64,000 nt of DNA from Rhodobacter sp. (GCA_020637515.1 JACKKG010000001.1:1704501-1768500); one strand, 5' to 3'; numbered from the stretch's first letter, positions 8,571 to 17,392 are shown. Notes: a model not told the origin generated them from the sequence alone. Made by a program: numbers and translations.

Positions 8571-9029
8571 ATGTCGTTGCGCGCCCGGATTTCCGAGGAC
8601 CTGAAAACCGCGATGAAAGCGAAGGACACGCTGCGCTTGTCCACGCTGCGGCTGATCAACGCGGCGATCAAAGATCGCGATATCGCCCTCAGGGGCGAGG
8701 GCGAAGACCGCGAGATGACGGACGAGGAAATCACCGCCACCCTGTCGCGCATGGTCAAGCAGCGCCAGGAAAGCGCCCGCGCCTATGAAGAAGGCGGCCG
8801 GCTAGAGCTGGTCGAACGCGAACTGGCCGAGATCGGCGTGATCGAGACCTATCTGCCGCGCCAACTGTCCCAGGACGAGGTCGCGGTCGCCATCGATTCC
8901 GTGGTGGCCGAGCTCGAGGCCGGGTCGATACGCGACATGGGGCGGGTGATGAATGCGCTGAAGGCGCGCTACACCGGGCAGATGGATTTCGGCGCCGTCG
9001 GGCCGATGGTCAAGGCGCGCCTCACCTGA
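8571..9029 (+). CDS. GatB/YqeY domain protein
   Basis: A 152-residue soluble protein of the YqeY family, related to the tRNA-binding tail domain of GatB. Typical features are the N-terminal MSLRARISEDLKTAMKAKD, LRLINAAIKDRDI, and the C-terminal region with IRDMGRVMNALKARYTGQMDFG. The family is nearly universal; a tRNA-linked role (amidotransferase-like) is often proposed but not established. AAGGAC precedes the ATG. It is on the opposite strand to tRNA-Ala, and its end overlaps by 8 bases the end of the convergent DUF2244 gene. Confidence 0.9.
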   Translation: MSLRARISEDLKTAMKAKDTLRLSTLRLINAAIKDRDIALRGEGEDREMTDEEITATLSRMVKQRQESARAYEEGGRLELVERELAEIGVIETYLPRQLSQDEVAVAIDSVVAELEAGSIRDMGRVMNALKARYTGQMDFGAVGPMVKARLT

Positions 9030-9528
9030 GCGGGTCCTGATAGCTGCGCAGGCGGATCAGCAGCTCCGACAGATCGGCGTGCAGTCGCTGGCGTTCGTCG
9101 GGCATCAGATAGGCGCCCAGTTCGACCTCGCGTCCGCCGCCGCGCAGGGTGAGATACTGCTCGACCGGGCCGCCGCGCGGCGTCAGGGTCAGCGTGATCC
9201 AGTGCGGATCGGCGCGCCATTCCTGTTGTGGTCCGCGCGGGTTGGTGCGGACCAGCACCACCCCCTCGCGGGTCAGACTCATGTCCTCGAGGATGCGGCG
9301 ATCGCGCCAGTTGCGGTCGATGGCGAACCACAGTCCCCACAGAACGACCGCCGCGAAAGGCAGCAGCCCCCACAGCACCGGAGAGCCGAGGACGGCGATC
9401 AGCGGCATCGCCAAGGTCGCGGCGGTCATGCCGATGACCATCGCAAAGCCGCGCGGATTCAGCGCGTTGTGGGGCCAGGCACGCAGCCGGGCGCGAACGG
9501 GGCCGTCGAGGGTCAGTTCATAGGGCAT
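9022..9528 (-). CDS. DUF2244 membrane protein
   Basis: A 168-residue protein with two closely spaced transmembrane helices near residues 28-70 (MVIGMTAATLAMPLIAV and LLPFAAVVLWGLWFAI), then a basic cytosolic C-terminal domain with W/D-rich stretches (QQEWRADPHWITLTLTP). This matches the alphaproteobacterial DUF2244 family, whose function is unknown although members often sit near respiratory or cytochrome oxidase genes. Its ATG overlaps the stop of the GST gene by one base (TGATG), so it is the last gene of a tightly coupled operon. It converges on the YqeY-like gene. Confidence 0.8.
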   Translation of the reverse strand: MPYELTLDGPVRARLRAWPHNALNPRGFAMVIGMTAATLAMPLIAVLGSPVLWGLLPFAAVVLWGLWFAIDRNWRDRRILEDMSLTREGVVLVRTNPRGPQQEWRADPHWITLTLTPRGGPVEQYLTLRGGGREVELGAYLMPDERQRLHADLSELLIRLRSYQDPLR

Positions 9529-10163
9529 CAGGCACGCAGGGCCTCGAACGAGACCATGACATGCTGACGGTACGCCGGGCGTTCGGTCAAGCGCGCGCAA
9601 TAGGATGCCAGGGCGGGCAAGGCGGGGCGGGCGATGTCGATGGTGAAATAGCGATACAGGATGTGTCCGAACTGGATATCTGCCAGCGTCAGGGTGTCGC
9701 CCACCAGGAACGGGTGGCGCGACAGGCGGTCCTCGGCGATTCGCAGCTTTGCGTCCAGCGCCGACAGCGCCCGCTCCAGCGCCACCGGATCGCGGCTTTC
9801 GGGAAAGCGCCAGACGGGCCAGAACACCGGGCCGGTGAACCCCAGCGCGATGTTGATCTTGGCCCATTCCGCCCAGCGGTCCACGTCGGCGCGCGCCACG
9901 GGATCGGCGGGCCAGAAGGATTCGGGTCCGTAGCGCCCCGCCAGATAGCGCAGGATGGCGCCGGTTTCCCACAGCGGCGGGGCGTCGCCGTCTTGCAGCA
10001 CGGGCACGGTGCCATTTGGGTTCATGGCCAGGAATTCGGGTGTGTCGGTGCCACCAAAGCGGTGGCCTGCGTCGATGCGGCGGTGGGGCAGGCCCAGCTC
10101 GGCCACGCACCACATCAGCGCCTGCACATTCGAACTGTCGGTCCGCCCCCAGATCGTCAGCAT
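9528..10163 (-). CDS. Glutathione S-transferase family protein
   Basis: A 211-residue cytosolic GST-fold protein. The N-terminal thioredoxin-like domain (about 1-80) has IWGRTDSSNVQALMW with a Ser in the catalytic position, and NPNGTVPVLQDGD with the cis-Pro of the glutathione site, then WETGAILRYLAGRYG. The helical C-terminal domain has the conserved VGDTLTLADIQFG capping motif. It sits between the ridA-like gene (7-base overlap) and DUF2244 (1-base overlap). The substrate is unknown; detoxification or thiol transfer are family roles. Confidence 0.88.
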   Translation of the reverse strand: MLTIWGRTDSSNVQALMWCVAELGLPHRRIDAGHRFGGTDTPEFLAMNPNGTVPVLQDGDAPPLWETGAILRYLAGRYGPESFWPADPVARADVDRWAEWAKINIALGFTGPVFWPVWRFPESRDPVALERALSALDAKLRIAEDRLSRHPFLVGDTLTLADIQFGHILYRYFTIDIARPALPALASYCARLTERPAYRQHVMVSFEALRA

Positions 10164-10558
10164 GGCGTGTCCGGCGTTGCGGCAATGGCCCGGATTTCGA
10201 CCAGCGCGCCCTCACGGCGCAGGCCGGCGACTTCGACCGCGGTCCAGGCTGGGAAGGGATCGGCCAGATAGCGCCGGCGCACGGCGTTGAACAGGTCGAA
10301 ATGCTGGCGCAGGCCGATGTGGTAGCTGGTCATTTCGACCACGGCGCGCATATCCAGCCCGGCCTCGGCCAGCACGGCGGCGATCTTGTCAAAGGCGTTA
10401 TGGAACTGCGCTTCGGCTGTGTCCGGCATCGCCCCCGAGGCATCGCTGCCGGTCATGCCGGTGACGAAGACATGGCCATGCGACAGCACGCCGGGGGACA
10501 GCGCCAATGCGGTGGTTGCCGTTTCCATTCCGGGCGGCACGAGGGCGGTGGGCGGCAT
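10157..10558 (-). CDS. RidA family protein (Rid-type enamine/imine deaminase)
   Basis: A 133-residue YjgF/YER057c/UK114-family protein. Family landmarks are VFVTGMTGSDASG, an internal AQFHNAFDKIAAVLAEAGLD helix, the DPFPAWTAVEVAGL stretch and the terminal VEIRAIAA with the Arg that in active members binds the substrate carboxylate. Active RidA proteins hydrolyse reactive 2-aminoacrylate to pyruvate and ammonia; other subfamilies have different substrates. I chose the Met at 10558 (MPPTALVPPG) instead of the upstream Met at 10585, since the latter would lie in the ctaD terminator hairpin. First gene of the ridA-GST-DUF2244 operon. Confidence 0.85.
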   Translation of the reverse strand: MPPTALVPPGMETATTALALSPGVLSHGHVFVTGMTGSDASGAMPDTAEAQFHNAFDKIAAVLAEAGLDMRAVVEMTSYHIGLRQHFDLFNAVRRRYLADPFPAWTAVEVAGLRREGALVEIRAIAATPDTPC

Positions 10559-10583
10559 GGCTTGGCTCCGGGCGTTGCAATGC

Positions 10584-10612
10584 AAAAGGCCCCGGTTCGC
10601 ACCGGGGCCTTT
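10584..10612 (-). terminator. Rho-independent terminator of ctaD
   Basis: Perfect 11-base arms AAAGGCCCCGG (10585-10595) and CCGGGGCCTTT (10602-10612) around a 6-base loop, 16 bases past the ctaD stop. Read leftward the stem ends in a T run (AAAA at 10584-10587 on the + strand). Confidence 0.88.
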
Positions 10613-10627
10613 CGGGTCTCTCAGGCC

Positions 10628-12292
10628 TCAGTGGGCGTGCGAGTGGTCCCAGTCCTCACGCTTGGGCAGCTGCTCGAACGTGTGTTCGGGCGGCGGGCAG
10701 GGCAGGGTCCATTCCAGCGTGTCCGCGTATTCGTTCCAGTAGTTGTTCTCGGTCACACGCTTGCCGTGGCGCAGCGTGTAATAGAGCACCCCCAGGAAGA
10801 ACACGAACGAGGCGAACGACAGGAAGGCGCCGATCGACGAGAACCAGTTCCAATAGGCAAAGGCCTCAGGATAGTCGATGTAGCGGCGCGGCATCCCCTG
10901 ACGGCCCAGGAAGTGCTGCGGGAAGAAGGTCAGGTTGGCACCGATGAACATCGTGAAGAAGTGCACCTTGCCCGCCCATTCCGGGTATTGCCGGCCCGAC
11001 ATCTTGCCGAGCCAGAAATAGACCCCGGCGAACAGCGCGAACACGGCCCCCAGCGACATCACATAGTGGAAATGCGCCACGACGTAATAGGTGTCGTGAT
11101 AGGTGCGGTCGAGCGGCGCCTGCGACAGCACGATGCCGGTCACACCGCCCACCGTGAACAGGAACAGGAAGCCAAAGGCCCACAGCATCGGCGTCTCGAA
11201 GCTGATCGATCCGCGCCACATGGTCGCGATCCACGAGAAGATCTTGACCCCTGTGGGCACCGCGATCGTCATCGTCGCCAGCATGAAATAGGTCTGCTGG
11301 GTCAGCGACATGCCGACGGTATACATGTGGTGCGCCCAGACCACGAAGCCCAGCACCGCGATGGCGACCATCGCGTAGACCATCGGCAGGTAGCCGAAGA
11401 TCGGCTTGCGCGAGAAGGTCGCGATGACGTGGCTGATGATGCCGAAGCCCGGGACGATGATGATATACACTTCCGGGTGGCCGAAGAACCACAGGATGTG
11501 CTGATACAGGATCGGGTCGCCGCCGCCGGCCGGGTCGAAGAAGGTCGTGCCGAAGTTGCGGTCGGTCAGCAGCATGGTGATGGCGCCGGCCAGGACGGGC
11601 AGGGCCAGCAGGATCATCCAGGCGGTGACAAAGATCGACCAGGCGAACAGCGGCACCTTGTGCAGGGTCATCCCCGGCGCGCGCATGTTCAGGAAGGTCG
11701 TGATGATGTTGATCGCGCCCAGGATCGACGAGGCGCCCGACAGGTGCACCGCGAAGATCGCGAAGTCCATCGAGTAGCCCGATTCATGGGTGGACAGCGG
11801 CGGATAAAGCACCCAGCCGGTGCCCGCACCGCGCCCGCCTTCGCCACCGGGGACGAACAGCGACACCACGGCCAGCGAGGTGCCCGCGACATAGAGCCAG
11901 TAGCTGAGGTTGTTCAGGCGCGGGAAGGCCATGTCCGGCGCACCGATGTGCAGCGGCATGAAATAGTTGCCGAACCCGCCGAACAGCGCCGGGATGATGA
12001 CGAAGAACATCATGAGCACGCCGTGGGCGGTGATGATGACGTTCCACAGGTGGCCGTCGGGCGCCTCGCAATTGCCGTTGGCGATCAGGCGCATGCCTTC
12101 GGCGCACATGTATTGCACGCCCGGTTCCATCAACTCCATGCGCATGTAGACGGTAAAGACCACCGCGACGAAGCCGACGATTCCCGCCGTGAAGAGGTAC
12201 AGGACGCCGATGTCCTTGTGGTTGGTGGACATGAACCAGCGGGTAAAGAACCCGCGGGTGTCCTCGTGTCCGTGAGCGGCTGCGTTGGCCAT
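10628..12292 (-). CDS. ctaD: Cytochrome c oxidase subunit I, aa3 type
   Basis: Catalytic subunit of the proton-pumping aa3 oxidase in the inner membrane; it holds haem a and the haem a3/CuB centre where oxygen is reduced. At 554 residues it matches Paracoccus CtaD. Visible landmarks include FMSTNHKDIGVLYL at the N-terminus, ITAHGVLMMFF with a haem a His, WFFGHPEVYIIIVPGFG with the CuB His and cross-linked Tyr, VVWAHHMYTVGM with the CuB His pair, and HFHYVMSLGAVFALFAG with haem ligands. The start at 12292 (MANAAAHG) is preceded by GGGAGC; the frame is open further upstream but that part is not protein-like. It is monocistronic here, ending at a strong terminator; the subunit II/III genes are not in the window. 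Confidence 0.97.
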   Translation of the reverse strand: MANAAAHGHEDTRGFFTRWFMSTNHKDIGVLYLFTAGIVGFVAVVFTVYMRMELMEPGVQYMCAEGMRLIANGNCEAPDGHLWNVIITAHGVLMMFFVIIPALFGGFGNYFMPLHIGAPDMAFPRLNNLSYWLYVAGTSLAVVSLFVPGGEGGRGAGTGWVLYPPLSTHESGYSMDFAIFAVHLSGASSILGAINIITTFLNMRAPGMTLHKVPLFAWSIFVTAWMILLALPVLAGAITMLLTDRNFGTTFFDPAGGGDPILYQHILWFFGHPEVYIIIVPGFGIISHVIATFSRKPIFGYLPMVYAMVAIAVLGFVVWAHHMYTVGMSLTQQTYFMLATMTIAVPTGVKIFSWIATMWRGSISFETPMLWAFGFLFLFTVGGVTGIVLSQAPLDRTYHDTYYVVAHFHYVMSLGAVFALFAGVYFWLGKMSGRQYPEWAGKVHFFTMFIGANLTFFPQHFLGRQGMPRRYIDYPEAFAYWNWFSSIGAFLSFASFVFFLGVLYYTLRHGKRVTENNYWNEYADTLEWTLPCPPPEHTFEQLPKREDWDHSHAH

Positions 12293-12645
12293 TCGTTGCT
12301 CCCGTTCCCTTGCGAACTTTTTTCTTTGCACGGTAACTTCCGCCCGGGCGATGACGACCGGGCAGATCCCTGACCCCGTTCTAGAATGCCCCGGGCGCGG
12401 CGGCAACGCCCCTGATGTCGCAGGCGGGAAAAATTTGATGCAGGTCAAGGCCGAGCATCCCGGTGGTGACGCGAATCACCGGGCTTGCAGCGGTGGAAAA
12501 CGGTATTGCCGAGAGGGTTTTGGCGGCGGATGGCCCGTCTCCGCGTGTCGGCGAATCGGGAGATCCGGCATAATGGTCAGCACCATTGACTTATATCGCG
12601 ACTCGGCGTTCTCTGGATCCGGACGGGCGGGGAGGAGGCGACTCG
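12293..12645. promoter_or_regulatory. Gene-free gap between ctaD and the aminotransferase, with a dyad
   Basis: This 353-base divergent gap should hold the promoters of ctaD (leftward) and the aminotransferase (rightward). No protein-like frame was found. The clearest structure is the inverted repeat AATGGT-CAGC-ACCATT at 12572-12587, immediately followed by TTGACTTATAT, an AT-rich patch about 60 bases before the aminotransferase ATG. A TGGT-N4-ACCA dyad is reminiscent of GntR-type operators, but no regulator is encoded nearby and the assignment is speculative. Confidence 0.4.
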
Positions 12646-13845
12646 ATGGACTGGCAGGCGGTGTTGGCGACGCGCGGCGGGCGGATGAAGGCGTCCGAGA
12701 TCCGTGAACTGCTCAAGTTGCTGGACCGCCCCGAGGTGCTGTCCTTTGCCGGTGGCATCCCCGACCCCGCGCTTTTCCCCGCAGACGCCTTTCGCACCGC
12801 GATGGCCGAGGCGCTGAGCGGTCCCGCCGCCGGAGTCGCCTTGCAGTATTCGGTGTCCGAAGGCTATCGCCCCCTGCGCGACTGGCTGGCCGGGCGCATG
12901 GCCGATCTGGGCGTTCCCTGCGACGCCGACAACATCCTCATCACGTCGGGGTCGCAGCAGGCGCTTGATTATCTGGGCAAGTTGCTGCTGGACCCGGGCG
13001 ACACGATGCTGCTGGGCTGGCCGACCTATCTGGGTGCTCTGGGTGCCTTCAATGCCTATGAGCCTTGCTTCGACCGCTTCGATCCGTCGGACAACCGCGC
13101 GCCGCTGGATGCGGCCGCGGCGGCGGCCGGGCGGGTCAAGGCGCTGTATCTGACCCCCGATTTCGCCAATCCCACGGGCGAGACCCTGACGCTGGCGCAA
13201 CGCGAGGCGGCGCTCGATCGGGCCGAGGCGTTGAACGCGGCGCTGATCGAGGACGGCGCCTATCAGGTGCTGCGCTACGACGGCACGCCGGTGCCGGCGA
13301 TCCTGGCGCTCGAGATCGCGCGCAAGGGCAGCATCGAAGCGTGTCGCACGCTCTATTGCGGGTCGTTCTCGAAAACGCTGGCACCGGGTCTGAGGGTGGG
13401 CTGGATCTGCGCGGCGAAACCGGTGATCCGGCGGTTGGTGTTGATGAAACAGGCGTCCGACCTGCACTCGCCCACGTTGAACCAGATCGCGACCGAGCAC
13501 GTGGCCCGCACGATCTTCGACACGCACACGGCGCGCATCCGCACGGTCTATCGCGCGCGGCGCGACGCCATGCTGGCGGCTCTGGATCGCCACATGCCCG
13601 AGGGCGTGCGCTGGTCCCGGCCCGAGGGGGGCATGTTCGTCTGGCTGACCCTGCCCCGCGGGACCGACGGCGCCGCGCTGCTGGCGCGGTCGCTGGAAAC
13701 CGAACGCGTCGCCTTCGTGCCGGGGCGTGCGTTCTTTGCCGACGGGTCGAACGGCAACACCTTGCGGCTGAGCTTTTCCTGCGCCGATGCCGCAATGATC
13801 GAGGAGGGGATGATGCGGCTGGGGCGGGTTCTGCGCGCGTCGTAG
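12646..13845 (+). CDS. PLP-dependent aminotransferase, class I/II (MocR/LysN-like)
   Basis: A 399-residue fold-type I aminotransferase of the 2-aminoadipate/valine-pyruvate type. It begins with RGGRMKASEIRELLKLLDRPEVLSFAGGIPD, binds PLP phosphate with ITSGSQQALDYLGK, has YLTPDFANPTG around the cofactor, and carries the Schiff-base Lys at about residue 243 in GSFSKTLAPGLRVGW; the C-terminal NTLRLSFSCA contains the substrate-carboxylate Arg. The start is secure because GGAGGAGG (12630-12637) lies 8 bases upstream of ATG 12646. No DNA-binding domain is present, so it is an enzyme and not a MocR regulator. The amino donor is not predictable. It appears to be a single-gene unit. Confidence 0.88.
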   Translation: MDWQAVLATRGGRMKASEIRELLKLLDRPEVLSFAGGIPDPALFPADAFRTAMAEALSGPAAGVALQYSVSEGYRPLRDWLAGRMADLGVPCDADNILITSGSQQALDYLGKLLLDPGDTMLLGWPTYLGALGAFNAYEPCFDRFDPSDNRAPLDAAAAAAGRVKALYLTPDFANPTGETLTLAQREAALDRAEALNAALIEDGAYQVLRYDGTPVPAILALEIARKGSIEACRTLYCGSFSKTLAPGLRVGWICAAKPVIRRLVLMKQASDLHSPTLNQIATEHVARTIFDTHTARIRTVYRARRDAMLAALDRHMPEGVRWSRPEGGMFVWLTLPRGTDGAALLARSLETERVAFVPGRAFFADGSNGNTLRLSFSCADAAMIEEGMMRLGRVLRAS

Positions 13846-13869
13846 GGTGCGTGCAAGCACGCACCTTAC
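13842..13869. repeat. Palindromic REP-like repeat, copy 1 (may act as terminator)
   Basis: GGTGCGTGC-AA-GCACGCACC at 13846-13865 is a perfect 9-base inverted repeat, flanked by GTAG and TTAC that extend the symmetry. It lies directly after the aminotransferase stop and 15 bases before the end of the convergent lipB gene, where it could terminate both. A near-identical sequence occurs inside nnr (63098-63118), so it is probably a dispersed repeat rather than a dedicated terminator. Confidence 0.7.
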
Positions 13870-13879
13870 CCCAGGCCGC

Positions 13880-14548
13880 TCAGGGGCCGCGCGCCGGGGA
13901 CGTCGCCCCGAACACCGCGTCGAACTGGCGGCGCAGCGCGACATCGAGGTCGGGCATTGTCACCGGCAGGCCCAGGTCCACCAGGCTGGTCACGCCGTGG
14001 TCGCGAATGCCGCAGGGCACGATGCCGCTGAAATCGCCCAGATCGGGTTCCACGTTGATCGCGATCCCGTGGAAGCTGACCCAGCGGCGCAGCTTGACGC
14101 CGATCGCGGCGATCTTGTCTTCGCGCGGGGTGCCATCGGGATTGGGCGCCTTGTCCGGTCGCACCACCCAGACGCCCACCCGCCCCGCGCGGCGTTCGCC
14201 CGTCACGTTGAAATCGGCCAGTGTGCGGATCACCCAGTCTTCCAGTTTGTGCACGAAGCAGCGCACGTCGCGTCCGCGCTGGTTCAGGTCCAGCATGACA
14301 TAGGCCACGCGCTGACCCGGGCCGTGATAGGTATACTGCCCGCCGCGCCCGGCCGTGTAGACCGGAAAGCGGTCAGGGTCGGTCAGGTCCTCGGGCCGGG
14401 CAGAGGTGCCGGCGGTGTAGAGGGGCGGGTGTTCCAGCAGCCAGACCGCTTCCGGGGCGGTGCCGGCGGCGATGGCGGCAACGCGGGCTTCCATGGCGGC
14501 CAGCGTCTGGGGGTAGGGTTGCAGCCCGGGCAGGATCGACCAGTCCAT
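13880..14548 (-). CDS. lipB: Lipoyl(octanoyl) transferase
   Basis: Transfers octanoate from acyl carrier protein to lipoyl domains of 2-oxoacid dehydrogenases and GcvH, the first step of lipoate assembly. 222 residues, as usual. Family landmarks are WLLEHPPLYTAGTSA, GRGGQYTYHGPGQRVAYVMLDL (substrate pocket), the catalytic Lys about 152 in AAIGVKLRRWVSFHG and the catalytic Cys about 179 in GIVPCGIRDHGVTSL. It is leftward, alone, and converges on the aminotransferase with the palindromic repeat between the two stops. No lipA lies in the window. Confidence 0.96.
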   Translation of the reverse strand: MDWSILPGLQPYPQTLAAMEARVAAIAAGTAPEAVWLLEHPPLYTAGTSARPEDLTDPDRFPVYTAGRGGQYTYHGPGQRVAYVMLDLNQRGRDVRCFVHKLEDWVIRTLADFNVTGERRAGRVGVWVVRPDKAPNPDGTPREDKIAAIGVKLRRWVSFHGIAINVEPDLGDFSGIVPCGIRDHGVTSLVDLGLPVTMPDLDVALRRQFDAVFGATSPARGP

Positions 14549-14710
14549 CAGCGCCTCGATTGAACGTTGCGGCGCACCCTAGCGACACACAGGGCATAGT
14601 CAATCGACCGCGCCCGTCGCCACAGGGCGCACCGCGCAAGAGTCTTGTGCGAATCGCGGCACGGCGTAGGCTATCGGGCATTGTATGATCGCATTCAGGG
14701 GGTAAAGACC

Positions 14711-15964
14711 ATGATCCGCAAATCCTTGACCACCACCGCGCTGGCTGCCGCGCTCGTCACTTCGGGCGTGGGGCAGGCCAGCGCCGACATCGGCGACGCC
14801 ATCGCCGGCGGGATCATCGGCGGCGTGATCGTCGGCGCGATCCAGAACAACAACCAGCGCCAACCCGCGCGCACCACCGGCCCGAGCACGCGCGCCGTGC
14901 CCTCGGCCGCGCGGCAGGAAGCGCGCGCCGTGCAGACCGCGCTCAACACCTTCGGCTTCGACGTCGGGGTTCCGGACGGGGTGCTGGGGCGCCAGTCGCG
15001 CGCGGGCATCTCGCAATATCAGGCCTATATGGGCTTCAACCCGACCGGGGACCTGGACGGATTCCAGCGCGACGTCCTGTTGCAGGCGTATCAGCGCAAC
15101 GAAATGGGCGGCGCGGCCGTGACGCAGGTGGTCATGGGCCATCCCGACGGGCGGCGGGGCCTGCTGCTTGTGGTGCGCGACGAGATGCTGGGCCTGAACA
15201 CCCGCGTCGCCGCGCCGGCCCAGCCGCAGCCGGCGGTTCCGGCCACCGGGGTGCCCAACCTCTTTGCCGGGCAGGGCGGGGCGGTCGCGGGAACCGCGGT
15301 GTCGCTGGCGTCGCACTGCAACCGCGTCGCACTGATCACCTCGAGCAACGGCGGCTATACCGATCTTGGCCGGATGACCGATGCCGGTTTCGCCCTGAAC
15401 GAACAGTTCTGCCTGGCGCGCGGCTATGCGATTGCCGAGGGCGAGGCCCTGATGGCGCAGATCCCGGGCATGACGCAGCAGATGGCGGCGCAGCAATGCG
15501 CGGGGATCGCCAGTTCGATGCAGGGCGCCATCGGTGCGCTGGGGATGCAACCGCGGGCGGCGGTGCTGGCCAGCGCCTCGCAATTCGCGCTGACCTCGGG
15601 GATGACGGCGCCGGATCTGGCGAACACGGCGCGGGTCTGCCTGTCCTCGGGCTATGCCACGGACAACCTGCCGGTGGCGATCGGTTCGGCCCTGATCCTG
15701 ACCGCGCTGGGTGAAACCGCCTATGGCGAGCTTCCGGCGCACCACCTCATGCAGGGGATCGGCGCACCGCAACGCCCCGACCTGGCGGCCGAGTGGTTCC
15801 GCGCCAGCGTGCCCGGGCCGGGTGCCGCGACGATGTCCGTCAGCTTCCAGCCGGGGCCTGCGACCCGCAACGCGCTGATCCTGGCGGCGGTGGACCATGT
15901 CGCGGGGCCGGCGCCGGGGGCTGTGCCGACCGCGCCGCAACCGGCCATGCCCGCCGGCAAGTGA
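14711..15964 (+). CDS. Secreted peptidoglycan-binding domain protein
   Basis: A 417-residue exported protein. It starts with a clear signal peptide (MIRKSLTTTALAAALVTSG, cleavage likely after QASA), then a glycine-rich hydrophobic patch (DAIAGGIIGGVIVGAI), then a PG_binding_1 domain at about residues 65-120 (ARAVQTALNTFGFDVGVPDG ... RAGISQYQAYMGF). The remaining about 270 residues are Ala-rich with a few Cys and match nothing I recognise. I place the start at 14711 because the signal peptide begins there; the frame is open upstream to 14645. Probably a cell-envelope protein; no enzymatic motif is visible. It converges on the LytTR gene. Confidence 0.72.
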   Translation: MIRKSLTTTALAAALVTSGVGQASADIGDAIAGGIIGGVIVGAIQNNNQRQPARTTGPSTRAVPSAARQEARAVQTALNTFGFDVGVPDGVLGRQSRAGISQYQAYMGFNPTGDLDGFQRDVLLQAYQRNEMGGAAVTQVVMGHPDGRRGLLLVVRDEMLGLNTRVAAPAQPQPAVPATGVPNLFAGQGGAVAGTAVSLASHCNRVALITSSNGGYTDLGRMTDAGFALNEQFCLARGYAIAEGEALMAQIPGMTQQMAAQQCAGIASSMQGAIGALGMQPRAAVLASASQFALTSGMTAPDLANTARVCLSSGYATDNLPVAIGSALILTALGETAYGELPAHHLMQGIGAPQRPDLAAEWFRASVPGPGAATMSVSFQPGPATRNALILAAVDHVAGPAPGAVPTAPQPAMPAGK

Positions 15965-15980
15965 CCGCACCGGGCCGGGC

Positions 15981-16778
15981 TCAGAACAGCCCGGCCGCCT
16001 TGGCCTGGGACAGGTAGGTGCGGCTGACGGGGATCTCGCGCCCGTCGGACAGTTCCAGGACACCGCGCGCGCCCTCGCGGCGCGCGCGTGCGACCTGGTC
16101 CAGCGCGACCCAGTGCGAGCGGTGGACCTGCCGACCCGCGCAGCCCTCGGTTTCGGCGATGGCATCGGCCAGGCGCATCAGGACCAGGGCGCGGCCCCGG
16201 GTGGTGACGATCTCGACATAGTGGTCCTGCACCGACAGCGACACCAGCGCGCCGCGCTTGTCCAGCGGCAGGCGCGCCAGAAGGCGGGGCGCATGTGGCT
16301 GTCGGGCGGCAGGGGCCCCGCTGTCCACGGGCGCGGGGCGCGGCGCGAAGATCAGTGCCGCGGTGACCAGGAACGCCACCGGAACGGTCGAGAGCGCCAG
16401 CGACAGCCCTCCCTGGGCGGTGAACGGCACCTGGCCAAAGGCAAGGGCGTTCAGCACCCCGACCTCGGCCATGACCACCAAGGCCACCGCCAGGCTGGCC
16501 AGCGCCCATTGCATCAGGCGCGGCTGACCGCGCCTTTGCAGCGGCCCGATTGTCCAGTGCGCCACGCCCCAGCCGCTGATCGACGTGAACAGAGCCACCG
16601 CCGACCAATAGGCCAGCCGGGCCGGCAGGCGCAGCGACTCCAGAGTGCCAAACGGCCCCGAGATCGTCAGAATCGCCACCGCCAGCACCAGCATCAGCCA
16701 GGCACCGGGTCGGCGAAAGACCCGGTGCGTTTCACGAAGCGCAAGGCGCAAGTCGCTGTCACCCACGAAGGAACCCAT
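15981..16778 (-). CDS. Membrane-bound LytTR-family transcriptional regulator
   Basis: A 265-residue protein with four hydrophobic helices in the first about 150 residues (WLMLVLAVAILTISG, LAYWSAVALFTSISGWGV, WALASLAVALVVMAEVGVL, ALSTVPVAFLVTAALIF) and a C-terminal LytTR DNA-binding domain at about 165-265. The latter shows LVSLSVQDHYVEIVTTRGRALVLMRLADAI, CAGRQVHRSHWVALDQV and ELSDGREIPVSRTYL, typical of LytTR. It lacks a receiver domain, so the signal is probably sensed in or at the membrane. It is divergent from the DUF2306 membrane protein with 83 bases between starts, which makes that gene the obvious candidate target. Confidence 0.85.
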   Translation of the reverse strand: MGSFVGDSDLRLALRETHRVFRRPGAWLMLVLAVAILTISGPFGTLESLRLPARLAYWSAVALFTSISGWGVAHWTIGPLQRRGQPRLMQWALASLAVALVVMAEVGVLNALAFGQVPFTAQGGLSLALSTVPVAFLVTAALIFAPRPAPVDSGAPAARQPHAPRLLARLPLDKRGALVSLSVQDHYVEIVTTRGRALVLMRLADAIAETEGCAGRQVHRSHWVALDQVARARREGARGVLELSDGREIPVSRTYLSQAKAAGLF

Positions 16779-16861
16779 GCTGTTGACGCATCCGCGTTGG
16801 ACCGGGCCCGGGCCCGGCGTCAGGAGAGGGACATCGACCCCTGATACAACGAGGCTGACCA

Positions 16862-17392
16862 ATGATAAACCTGTCCCCGCTGCTGAGCGCCCCGCCCGTG
16901 ATCCAGATTCATGCGTTGACCGCGCTTCTGGCCCTGGGCCTGGGGCCCGTCGCGCTGCTGCGTCGCCGCCGCGACCGACTGCACCGGATCGTCGGGCGGG
17001 TCTGGATTCTGACCATGGCGACCACCGCGCTGTCCAGTTTCGCGATCCACTCGATGCCCCTGATCGGACCCTTCGGGCCGATCCACGTGCTGTCCCTGGT
17101 GACGCTGTGCGCACTGGCCTATGGTCTGCGCGCGGCGATCCGGGGCAACATCTCGGCCCACCGCAAGACCATGCAGGGCCTCTATGTCGGGGGCCTGTCG
17201 GCGGCGGCGGTGTTCACCTTGTGGCCCGGCCGGATCATGAACCGGGTGCTGTTCGGGGACCACGCATTTCTGGCGCTGCCGGTGATCGCCGCGTTGTCGC
17301 TGGTGGTGGTGGCGGTGCTGGTGCGCCTGCGCGCGCAGAAAGGCGGGCGCGGCTCAGCTTTCCCTCTTCACATCGGATTTGGAACCCGCTAA
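16862..17392 (+). CDS. DUF2306 membrane protein
   Basis: A 176-residue protein with four to five transmembrane helices, matching DUF2306: HALTALLALGLGPVALLRRR, the conserved HRIVGRVWILTMATTALSSF segment, HVLSLVTLCALAYGLRAAI, NISAHRKTMQGLYVGG and a final hydrophobic helix. The conserved His/Arg residues (LHRIVGR, AHRKTMQG) recall haem- or quinone-binding membrane families, but the function is not known. Divergent from a membrane LytTR regulator, an arrangement suggesting that regulator and membrane protein form a small unit. Confidence 0.82.
   Translation: MINLSPLLSAPPVIQIHALTALLALGLGPVALLRRRRDRLHRIVGRVWILTMATTALSSFAIHSMPLIGPFGPIHVLSLVTLCALAYGLRAAIRGNISAHRKTMQGLYVGGLSAAAVFTLWPGRIMNRVLFGDHAFLALPVIAALSLVVVAVLVRLRAQKGGRGSAFPLHIGFGTR

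Noticed and set aside
10016..12373. Long + strand open frame opposite ctaD and the ridA-like gene
   Set aside because: Antisense to ctaD, which has full conserved motifs; no protein features in the shadow.
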